Assembly (NCBI GenBank): GCA_018223125.1
Contig: JAAEZA010000008.1
Location: 1-64,000, forward strand
Direction of reading: 5' to 3'
Source: Paracoccaceae bacterium
Lineage (GTDB): Bacteria; Pseudomonadota; Alphaproteobacteria; Rhodobacterales; Rhodobacteraceae
DNA: 64,000 nucleotides
Shown: positions 57,259 through 64,000 of the stretch, piece after piece
Layout of the letters: the number at the start of each line of letters is the position of its first letter
How positions within the stretch are numbered: the stretch's first letter is position 1
Notes under the pieces: model-generated
The model's database searches: none
What the model was told of the DNA's origin: nothing
Seen by the model: the letters and a program-made list of their open reading frames with translations, nothing else
Translations under genes and position numbers: made by a program

Positions 57259-57612
57259 TCAGACAGGTAAAGCAGCAATGGCCACGCGGCGCCCTTCGGA
57301 TAGCAGAATGTTGTAGGTACGACAGGCGCTCGGGCTGGACATGACTTCTGCGGCGACACCGGCCTCTTCCAACGTTTCCCGCAGAGCAGGCGGCAAAGGC
57401 GCGATGTCCGCCCCTGTACCCACAAAAAGAATGTCGTAACTGTCCGCAAGGGCCAAAAGCGGCGCGGGATCATCCAGCCCTTTCCATTCCGCGAGTCCCT
57501 TTGCGCTAAGCAGCAGCGCCCCGTCACGGGGCTGGTCTTCGACGCGGAAAAATCCCGGACCATAAGCGTCTACAGGGGGCTGTCCGTCAAAGGTTACTTC
57601 GGTAAATTTCAT
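57259..57612 (-). CDS. Mth938-like (DUF498, NDUFAF3-related) protein
   Basis: 117 aa. LFVGTGADIAPLPPALRETL and MSSPSACRTYNILLSEGRRV are the Mth938 domain. The mitochondrial relative NDUFAF3 assembles complex I; bacterial roles are not established. In alphaproteobacteria the gene is typically linked to secD and secF, as here. The 27-bp gap to the upstream TSUP gene indicates co-transcription. Confidence 0.88.
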   Translation of the reverse strand: MKFTEVTFDGQPPVDAYGPGFFRVEDQPRDGALLLSAKGLAEWKGLDDPAPLLALADSYDILFVGTGADIAPLPPALRETLEEAGVAAEVMSSPSACRTYNILLSEGRRVAIAALPV

Positions 57613-57638
57613 CGACTGTCTCCTGTCGTTGCGGGGTG

Positions 57639-58388
57639 TTAGCCCCAGACCGGCAGCCCCATCAGGGCCGAAACGGTTATTACAATAAAGGCTGCTGCCC
57701 GATACAGGTTTTCCCGCGCAGGATCAAACAGGGCCGCACCGACAGCCGTTCCCGCAATATAAGGCAGCAGGGCCAGAAAGCCGATGAAGATCGCGTCCCA
57801 GCCCAACACGCCCTGTAATCCCAGCACCGGAAAAATCGCAAGATCCGCCAGCAGCAGATACAGGATCAAATTGGCGCGCACGGTTTCGGCTGGCAGGCGG
57901 CTTGCCATATAAAGCACCGTGACGGGCGGGCCGGGCAATCCGGCCACACCACCAAGGAAGCCGCCAATCCCGCCGGTAATTGCAATCACCGGCTTGGTCA
58001 GGCGGCCTGTGTAGCGCACGCCGGACAGAAGAACGAGAACGCAGGCCAGCGTGCTGACCGACACTACGTAACGGTAGGTGTCCGAATCTATCCGCACCAG
58101 AAAGTACAGGCCCAATGGCAGCATCAGAACCAACCCCACCCCCAGCAAGGCCACATCGCGGGGCTGGCCCTTGCGCAGGGCGCTTGGCACCATGGGCAGC
58201 GGCCCGAACAGATCCATTGCCAGCAGCGAAACAAGCGCCGTGACCGGACTGACCACCGCACCGGCAAAGGGCAGATAGACCATCGCAGTGCCAAATCCGG
58301 TGAAGCCGCGCACCACACCGGCAATGGCAGCCCCCAGAAGCAGCCACCACAGATCGGGCAGCTGCAAAAGCTCTGTCAGGGTTGGCAC
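57639..58388 (-). CDS. TSUP (TauE/SafE) family permease
   Basis: 249 aa, about eight TM helices. RGFTGFGTAMVYLP and a second GGIGGFLGGVAGLPGPPVTV are the two TSUP repeats. Members export or import sulfite, sulfoacetate and other organosulfonates. GTG start directly after the secF stop, so it is translationally coupled to secF. It stands between secF and the Mth938 gene. With two sulfatases elsewhere in the window a sulfur link is tempting but not supported by position. Confidence 0.88.
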   Translation of the reverse strand: MPTLTELLQLPDLWWLLLGAAIAGVVRGFTGFGTAMVYLPFAGAVVSPVTALVSLLAMDLFGPLPMVPSALRKGQPRDVALLGVGLVLMLPLGLYFLVRIDSDTYRYVVSVSTLACVLVLLSGVRYTGRLTKPVIAITGGIGGFLGGVAGLPGPPVTVLYMASRLPAETVRANLILYLLLADLAIFPVLGLQGVLGWDAIFIGFLALLPYIAGTAVGAALFDPARENLYRAAAFIVITVSALMGLPVWG

Positions 58389-58389
58389 G

Positions 58390-59355
58390 TCAGGCGTCGA
58401 TGTTGGCGAACTGGTTGCCAGACGTATTATCAGGCTTGGATTTATCCCGTGTCACACCAAGGCGCAGCAACACGCTGGAGGCGACAAACACCGAGGAATA
58501 AGTCCCCACCAGAACCCCCCAGATCATCGCAAAAACGAAACCGCGGATCACGTCGCCGCCCAGTACAAACAGGGAAATCAGCGCAATCAGCGTTGTTACA
58601 GAGGTCATGACCGTCCGGCTGAGCGTTTCGTTGATGGACAGGTTCAGAACCTCTTGCAGTGGCGTCGTTTTGAACTTGCGCAGGTTTTCCCGCACGCGGT
58701 CAAACACAACCACAGTATCGTTCAGGGAATAGCCCACAATCGTCAGCAACGCTGCGATAATGGCCAGATCGAACTTGATTTGCAGCAGGCTGAACACACC
58801 GATTGTCAGCGTGACGTCATGGATAAGTGCCAGAACCGCCCCCACCGAAAACTGCCACTCGAACCGCAGCCAGATGTAGAACAGCACCGCAAGCACCGCG
58901 AGAACAACAGCCTCGATTGCCGTCCAGACCAGCTCTCCGGAAACTTTCGGCCCGACACTTTCCACCGACGGAAAGGTTATCGTGCTGTCTGCTTCGGTCA
59001 GTGCGGCTTTTACCGCCTGAATGGTTTCGTTGGTGATCGCCTGCGCACCCTCCTGTGCCTGAATGCGGATTTGCGCCACGTTCAGATCTGGGCGGGTCGG
59101 GTCGGTGACTTCGGTGATGGAAATATCACCAAGGTTCAGCGGCGTCAGCGCATCGCGATACGCCCCCACATCTACGGCGACGTCACTGTCGGTGCGGATC
59201 GTTGTACCGCCTCTGAAGTCGATACCGTAGTTCAGCCCCATCGTCAGGAACAGCACAACAGATGCCACCATAGCGAAAGCAGACAGACCCACCGTGATGT
59301 AGGTGATGCCGAAGAAGTTGATCTTGGTGTTTTCGGGAACCAGTTTCAAACGCAT
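58390..59355 (-). CDS. secF: Protein translocase subunit SecF
   Basis: 321 aa, six TM helices. The N-terminal NYGIDFRGGT follows TM1, and the C-terminal AIIAALLTIVGYSLNDTVVV and FDRVRENL are SecF signatures. With SecD and YajC it uses proton-motive force to pull preproteins through SecYEG. It follows secD by 13 bp. Confidence 0.96.
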   Translation of the reverse strand: MRLKLVPENTKINFFGITYITVGLSAFAMVASVVLFLTMGLNYGIDFRGGTTIRTDSDVAVDVGAYRDALTPLNLGDISITEVTDPTRPDLNVAQIRIQAQEGAQAITNETIQAVKAALTEADSTITFPSVESVGPKVSGELVWTAIEAVVLAVLAVLFYIWLRFEWQFSVGAVLALIHDVTLTIGVFSLLQIKFDLAIIAALLTIVGYSLNDTVVVFDRVRENLRKFKTTPLQEVLNLSINETLSRTVMTSVTTLIALISLFVLGGDVIRGFVFAMIWGVLVGTYSSVFVASSVLLRLGVTRDKSKPDNTSGNQFANIDA

Positions 59356-59368
59356 GTCTCTTGCTCCT

Positions 59369-61033
59369 TCAAACTTCGATTGTCTTTGGACGACGGTATT
59401 GCATCCAGGTAGAGATCAGCAGCCGCGTCACCCAGATTGCCGTAAAGACAGAGGTCACGATGCCAAAGCCAAGGGTGATGGCAAAGCCGCGCACCGGACC
59501 GGAGCCCATAACGAAAAGGATCACAGCGGCAATCAGTGTGGTGATATTCGCATCCACAATGGCCGAAAAGGCCCGCTCGTAGCCCAGCTCGATGGCGCGC
59601 GCCGGACCTTTGGCGGATTTCAGTTCCTCGCGGATACGCTCGAACACCAGCACATTGGCGTCAACCGCCATACCGATGGTCAGCACGATCCCCGCGATAC
59701 CGGGCAATGTCAGGGTTGCGCCAATCGCGCTCAGCAGGCCAAAGATCAGGGCCACGTTAATAATCAGCGCCACATTGGCAAACAGGCCGAAGGTGCCATA
59801 GCTTAGCCCCATGAAGATCAGAACGGCGGCAAAGGCAACGATACAGGCGATCCGGCCCGCATCAATACTGTCCTGCCCCAGTTCCGGACCGATTGTCCGT
59901 TCTTCAAGATAGGTAACCTTGGCAGGCAAGGCCCCTGCCCGCAGCTGGATCGCCAGCTTGGCGGTTTCTTCCACGCTGAACTGGCCGGTGATGATGCCGG
60001 AGCCGCCCGGAATATGGCTGCGGATGGTCGGAGCGGAAACCACGCCGCCATCCAGAACGATCGCAAACGGCGTTCCGATGTTATTGGCGGTGTATTCCCC
60101 GAAGATCCGCCCCCCCGAAGGGTTCAAGCGAAAGCTGACAGCAGCCTGATTGTTCTGGTCAAAGGCGGCTTGTGCATCCACCAGTTGTTCACCGGTAATC
60201 ACCGGTGTTTTTTCCATGATATAGTAGATGCCCGGCTCGTCTTCGGCTGGCAGCATGATCTGGCGGGACTGGACACGGGCATTCTGGTCCGAGGTCCGCC
60301 CCACAACGGCGTGAAAGGTCAGTTTCGCAGTGGTGCCGATCAGGTCTTTCAGCTCTTCGGCGGAACCGATGCCGGGCACCTGAATAAGCACGCGGTCTGT
60401 ACCCTGACGCTGGATCGTCGGTTCGCGCGTACCGGCTTCATCTACACGGCGGCGGATGATTTCAAGCGTCTGCTCCAGCGTGCGCTGGTCGGTGGCCAGT
60501 TTCTCTGCTTCGGACAGGCGCACGATAATGTCGGCCCCGTTGGAACTGACCTCGATATCTGTCTGTCCCGCACTTGTCAGAGAAACAACAGGTTGGGCCA
60601 GAGCACGAATGGTTGTGACCGCAGAACCAATCGCTTCGGGCTTGGAAATACGCACATGAAGCTCGTCTTCGGGGCTATCTACGCGGCGGATAGTGCCGAT
60701 TTCATTGCGCTTCTCACGCAAGGCATCCCGAACTGACGGCCACAGGTCGTCCATACGGGCCGCATAAACCTCGCCCAGTTGCACTTCTGCCAGCAGATGC
60801 GCCCCGCCCCGCAGGTCAAGACCCAGATTCACCAGAGAGGACGGCAGGAAAGAAGGCCACTGTCCGGCCATGGCCGTAAGTTCCGGCGTTGCTTCGGCCC
60901 CCGCTTCCAAAGCGGCTGTGGCGTCGTTGTACTGTTCCACCTGCGTATATTGCAGGTTCGGACTGGCCAACAGAATTCCAAGGGCACAAATGCCCCAGAT
61001 CACTATCTTTTTCCAAAGGGGGAATTGAAGCAT
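59369..61033 (-). CDS. secD: Protein translocase subunit SecD
   Basis: 554 aa. TM1 then NLGLDLRGGAHLLAEV, a large periplasmic P1 domain, and five C-terminal TM helices with GMAVDANVLVFERIREEL, the SecD motif. It begins 68 bp after yajC. Length is standard for alphaproteobacteria. Confidence 0.96.
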   Translation of the reverse strand: MLQFPLWKKIVIWGICALGILLASPNLQYTQVEQYNDATAALEAGAEATPELTAMAGQWPSFLPSSLVNLGLDLRGGAHLLAEVQLGEVYAARMDDLWPSVRDALREKRNEIGTIRRVDSPEDELHVRISKPEAIGSAVTTIRALAQPVVSLTSAGQTDIEVSSNGADIIVRLSEAEKLATDQRTLEQTLEIIRRRVDEAGTREPTIQRQGTDRVLIQVPGIGSAEELKDLIGTTAKLTFHAVVGRTSDQNARVQSRQIMLPAEDEPGIYYIMEKTPVITGEQLVDAQAAFDQNNQAAVSFRLNPSGGRIFGEYTANNIGTPFAIVLDGGVVSAPTIRSHIPGGSGIITGQFSVEETAKLAIQLRAGALPAKVTYLEERTIGPELGQDSIDAGRIACIVAFAAVLIFMGLSYGTFGLFANVALIINVALIFGLLSAIGATLTLPGIAGIVLTIGMAVDANVLVFERIREELKSAKGPARAIELGYERAFSAIVDANITTLIAAVILFVMGSGPVRGFAITLGFGIVTSVFTAIWVTRLLISTWMQYRRPKTIEV

Positions 61034-61101
61034 GCTCTGCCCTTGTTCTTGTTATTATAGCCAAAAATGCGCACCGGAGGCCGATGCGCATTCAGGAAGG
61101 T

Positions 61102-61422
61102 TTAGGTTGTCGGCTCTGTCTTGCTCAGAACGGTCTGGATGGTGGACTGAACCACGCGAACCTTGACGCCTGTGGCCAGTTCAACTTCGACTTCATTGTC
61201 TTCCTTGACCTTGGTCACTTTACCGATCAGGCCACCTGCGGTGACAACCTGATCACCCTTGCGCAGGGCCTCGACCATGGCGCGATGTTCCTTCAGCTTC
61301 TTTTGCTGGGGACGGATCATCAGAAAATACATGATGCCGAAGATCAGAATCAGCGGCACAAAGCCCCCGATTCCACCCAAACCACCACCGGCTGCCTGTG
61401 CATAAGCAGGACTTGCAAACAT
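61102..61422 (-). CDS. yajC: Preprotein translocase subunit YajC
   Basis: 106 aa from MFASPAYAQA, with AAAGGA upstream; the track adds 12 unlikely residues. One TM helix (about residues 22-40), then FLMIRPQQKKLKEHRAMVEA and LRKGDQVVTAGGLIGKVTKV, the YajC signature. First gene of the sec unit. Confidence 0.95.
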   Translation of the reverse strand: MFASPAYAQAAGGGLGGIGGFVPLILIFGIMYFLMIRPQQKKLKEHRAMVEALRKGDQVVTAGGLIGKVTKVKEDNEVEVELATGVKVRVVQSTIQTVLSKTEPTT

Positions 61423-61745
61423 ATTTTTATCCTTTGTAGCGGGCAGCCCTTCAGCCACCGAATTTCCGCGTGGAACCTAGAACTTCAGATGGGGGATAGC
61501 AAGGCCGCTGACAAGGGCAAATGCAGCGACAAAATGGATCGAATCGTGCAATTCGCCCTCAATCCTCCCGATCCGCGGGTTTTGTGAACTTGTGGCGACG
61601 TGCCTGTTTCCCGGGATCGCAGAAATCCCTTGCCGTCTACGAACTTCGTTTCCCAAACGGAAACGATCCCTGAATTTGCACCCTTGCCCGAAGGAATGTT
61701 TGCGTCAAATAAGTTGATAACGCAAAGAATCCGGCGCACTCTACC
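61423..61745. promoter_or_regulatory. Intergenic region with two inverted repeats, yajC / pentapeptide gene
   Basis: About 380 bp separate the divergent starts. CGTTTCC-5-GGAAACG at 61647-61665 and TTTGCGT-14-ACGCAAA at 61699-61726 are perfect 7-bp inverted repeats without T-runs, so they resemble operators more than terminators. No ORF or tRNA is seen here. Confidence 0.35.
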
Positions 61746-61754
61746 TGCTATACT
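61746..61754 (+). promoter_or_regulatory. Extended -10 element of the pentapeptide gene
   Basis: TGCTATACT is an extended -10 match (TGnTATAAT with one difference). The predicted start is near 61761, about 45 nt before the ATG. No convincing -35 is present. Confidence 0.45.
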
Positions 61755-61804
61755 ACTGTTACATTTAACCAAACCGCCTTGTGCACCTGTCGGGGGGACA
61801 GTCC

Positions 61805-63151
61805 ATGGAAACAACGGAACGCGGGTTTGTGCTCGATTTGCCCGCTATTACGATTCCGACCGCGCTCACACCGGAAACGGTTCCTTGGGCCATTGCGGCG
61901 GCGGTTGTTCTACTCATCCTGATCCTGCGATACAAACTGTGGCGCGGCTGGCGGCAGCGCTTTAATTTTTTCAAACGCACGGAAAAACCCCTTCTTCGCG
62001 TGATCGGATGGATGTCGATTCTGGTTTCTCCAATCTGGGTTTCGCTTATTTTTCTGGTTTTTTTCTCGATCTGGATGCTGGCGATCTCTTTTGGTGAGGC
62101 CATCGGTGTGGAATCCATGCGCTGGCATGTGCTGGCGATTGTCGGGATGATCGCCTCGCTTGTCGGCCTTTTGTCGATGCCGCTGTTAATCATGAATGCC
62201 TTCCACGCAGAGCGGCGCACCCGCGCCAATGAGGAAAGCTACCTGACAGACCGCATTTCCCAAGCGGTGGAAAAGCTCGGGGCCGAACGGGTGGTCTGGC
62301 GGGATAACAAACAACAGTCCGAACCGAATTTGGAGGTCCGTATGGGGGCGCTCTACCTGTTGGAGCGGATCGGCAAGGACAGCCCGCGGGACCATATCCC
62401 GATCACCGAAACCATCTGTGCCTATATCCGCGAAAATGCCCACGCCCCCCATATTGACGAGATGGCCACCCGCCAGAAGGAGATAGACGCCGCCCGACGT
62501 TTGAAAATCAAACGCGCAGAGCTTGACGCCAGTGACAAAGCCGCCTGCCTGACCTATGCGGTGCCGCGCGCGGATATTCAGGCCGCCGCCACCATTCTTG
62601 GGCGCCGTAGCCAAGATGCGATTGCACTGGAAGAGACCGAGAAATACGTGCTCGACCTGCGTGGGGTTCATCTGGACCGGATCGACTGGTCCAATGCGCA
62701 TCTGGCCAATGCGATACTGGACGATGCAAGCCTGAACGGTGCCAGTCTGTGTGTCGCCAACCTGCGGGGCGCAAGGCTGAAGAATGCTTCTTTGGAACGG
62801 GCCGATCTGTTCAAGGCCAACCTGACCGAAGCCTGGCTGTCGGGTGCCAGCCTGTCAAACGCATGGCTCGACTGGGCGATCCTGCACGGCTCTCAGCTGT
62901 CGCTTGCGAAATTCCAGAACGCGAATTTCTCGGCCACCGAACTCAGCTTTGCCGCCGTGAAAAACACTGATTTCACGGATGCCAAGCATCTGGACGAACA
63001 GCAACTGGCCGATACAGTGGGCGACGGGTCCACTATATTACCCGCCAACATTCTTACACCGCGCTCTGAAACATGGACGGATAAAGTGCTCCCGTCCGAG
63101 GCGTTTTTCAGCCTGTGGCGCAATGTAAAGAAACAGGCGGGGATGACCTGA
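61805..63151 (+). CDS. Membrane-anchored pentapeptide-repeat protein
   Basis: 448 aa from METTERGFVLDL. Three N-terminal TM helices (about residues 28-45, 70-95, 105-130), a cytoplasmic linker with basic and acidic helix (RRTRANEESYLTDRISQAVE), and a C-terminal right-handed beta-helix of pentapeptide repeats (A-N/D-L-x-x), seen as LDDASLNGASLCVANLRGAR. Such proteins are often of unknown role; the linker LYLLERIGKDSPRDHIPITE recurs in bacterial members. It has a 5' region with two inverted repeats. Confidence 0.85.
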   Translation: METTERGFVLDLPAITIPTALTPETVPWAIAAAVVLLILILRYKLWRGWRQRFNFFKRTEKPLLRVIGWMSILVSPIWVSLIFLVFFSIWMLAISFGEAIGVESMRWHVLAIVGMIASLVGLLSMPLLIMNAFHAERRTRANEESYLTDRISQAVEKLGAERVVWRDNKQQSEPNLEVRMGALYLLERIGKDSPRDHIPITETICAYIRENAHAPHIDEMATRQKEIDAARRLKIKRAELDASDKAACLTYAVPRADIQAAATILGRRSQDAIALEETEKYVLDLRGVHLDRIDWSNAHLANAILDDASLNGASLCVANLRGARLKNASLERADLFKANLTEAWLSGASLSNAWLDWAILHGSQLSLAKFQNANFSATELSFAAVKNTDFTDAKHLDEQQLADTVGDGSTILPANILTPRSETWTDKVLPSEAFFSLWRNVKKQAGMT

Positions 63152-63172
63152 CCCGCCTGCTCTGCGATTGTG

Positions 63173-63679
63173 TCAGTTCAAAAGCACCCGCAACCGCTGG
63201 CCGGAGCGCAGCGTAACCCGTTTGGCCACCGATCCACCTTCGGGGAAGTAGCTGTTGGGAACCATCCAGACCACACGCGACTGCACGTAATAAGTCCCGG
63301 GAGCGACGCCGGAAAATTCGAAATCCCCTTCCGCATCACAGGTGGCAACCCGTCGATATTCAAGATATTCCGGCGGAACGCCCTTCAGCGACACCCCTTG
63401 AAACACGTTGATCCGCCCGCCCGAAACATCGCCGTATATCTTGGCAAACCGTTCGGTTGCATATTTTGTGGCAGGGAAAAGATTCACCTCCTCCCCCGCG
63501 CAGGTGACAACACCGCCGCCGTTCTGTCGCATGAACGCCTGACCTGACAATCTTGCCGAGCCTCCGTTTTTGACAAAAGCCGCTTCACGCGGATCAAATT
63601 TGGCCGTGATCTCAAGATCGCGCCCGACACAGGCGGACAGGAAAAGGATCAGACAGAATAGATTAATCAATTTAAACAC
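63173..63679 (-). CDS. Lipoprotein, carboxypeptidase-regulatory-like domain possible
   Basis: 168 aa with a GTG start (AAGGGG about 10 nt before). Signal peptide FKLINLFCLILFLSAC with lipobox LSAC. The C-terminal part CDAEGDFEFSGVAPGTYYVQ resembles the beta-sandwich of carboxypeptidase-regulatory or transthyretin-like domains. Likely an outer-membrane or periplasmic lipoprotein. Convergent with the pentapeptide gene. The ORF track shows an extra N-terminal stretch that is out of character. Confidence 0.7.
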   Translation of the reverse strand: MFKLINLFCLILFLSACVGRDLEITAKFDPREAAFVKNGGSARLSGQAFMRQNGGGVVTCAGEEVNLFPATKYATERFAKIYGDVSGGRINVFQGVSLKGVPPEYLEYRRVATCDAEGDFEFSGVAPGTYYVQSRVVWMVPNSYFPEGGSVAKRVTLRSGQRLRVLLN

Positions 63680-63705
63680 AGAATAATTCCCCTTAATTGA
63701 CAGGA

Positions 63706-64000
63706 TCAACAGCGCAAACTGGCACGGGTTAAAACCGTATCGGATTTCGGAAGCAGCGCCTTGACGGAGCATCCGGTCACGGTTTCAATCGCCGTAATGC
63801 CATCAGCGACAGCCTGCTTCAGCCCCCGCATCGACTGGTTGTTCAACCGCAGGGCCTGGGCTTCATCGTCGTTGTGATAAACTAGAAACCGGTTCTCCCC
63901 CACGTTCAGGCGGTCGCTCTGCTCATAGTCAAAACCGACCAAAGGCGTATCGCAGCCCGAGAGAGCGAACATAATTCCTACGATGTGGTAAAAGTTGCGC
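63706..64000 (-). CDS. Lipoprotein, 5' end beyond the window
   Basis: The track gives 88 aa from MFALSGCDTPLVG, but only six residues before the lipobox Cys is too short for a signal peptide. The same frame stays open to the window edge (RNFYHIVGI before that Met), so the true start lies beyond position 64000. The mature part is about 80 residues and has two further Cys (VTGCSVKA and the C-terminal RC). Family not recognised. It precedes the lipoprotein at 63173 by 26 bp, on the same strand. Confidence 0.65.
   Translation of the reverse strand, partial: RNFYHIVGIMFALSGCDTPLVGFDYEQSDRLNVGENRFLVYHNDDEAQALRLNNQSMRGLKQAVADGITAIETVTGCSVKALLPKSDTVLTRASLRC

Noticed and set aside
58288-59412. 374-codon plus-strand ORF opposite secF
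   Set aside because: Shadow of secF; His/Gln/Arg-rich and without any domain.

Overview
The window is a chromosomal segment of an alphaproteobacterium, most likely a marine Rhodobacterales (Roseobacter-group) species. This rests on protein character and gene order: a ccmA-B-C-D-G set like the Rhodobacter hel operon, yajC-secD-secF followed by an Mth938-like gene, a yfgM-like/bamB/der block, split histidine genes, and many short overlapping ATGA junctions. I see no insertion sequences, phage genes, CRISPR arrays, rRNA or tRNA genes. Most of it is core housekeeping DNA with small accessory islands.

Layout. 0-7 kb: a minus-strand block with the start of a flavoprotein dehydrogenase, a 72-aa protein, a Rieske oxygenase, three LysR regulators, an SRAP (YedK/HMCES) protein and a di-haem cytochrome c peroxidase, head-to-head with a Sel1-repeat protein. 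7-11 kb: hisB, hisH, hisA, hisF and hisE, with an inverted DUF2147 gene and a small membrane protein set among them. 11-16 kb: a glycosyltransferase-like protein, two alanine-rich membrane-anchored helical proteins, and infC, which appears to start at ATA. 15.7-19.5 kb: a GrdB-like protein divergent from a three-gene cobalt nitrile hydratase/thiocyanate hydrolase-type operon with an EamA transporter, then DUF1223. 19.7-28.3 kb: a ketopantoate reductase-like gene, acnA, zntB, and ccmA-ccmB-(PEBP-like)-ccmC-ccmD-ccmG.

28-39.7 kb: ribH behind an FMN riboswitch, pyrC, a candidate minus-strand small RNA, dnaB, alr, mlaE-mlaF, a PqiA-like gene, radA, cvpA, purF and an SDR. 39.7-42.5 kb: two tandem sulfatases. 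42.6-46.2 kb: yfgM-like, bamB and der. 46.4-53 kb: an RND efflux pair and an Atm1-type ABC exporter. 53-57 kb: a LysM/Ig protein, a LOG-family enzyme, a host-attachment-family protein, sodB and a secreted protein. 57-61.5 kb: yajC, secD, secF, a TSUP permease and an Mth938-like protein. 61.8-64 kb: a membrane pentapeptide-repeat protein and two lipoproteins, the last cut by the window edge.

The most interesting items are the split-beta nitrile hydratase/thiocyanate hydrolase-like operon, the unannotated RNA upstream of dnaB, the ATA-started infC with an inverted repeat around its promoter, a dispersed 22-bp element that always precedes a gene in the same orientation and could encode MF(P/Q)KYS, and the pair of alanine-rich envelope proteins. 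Functions are inferred from sequence by eye; no database search was run.
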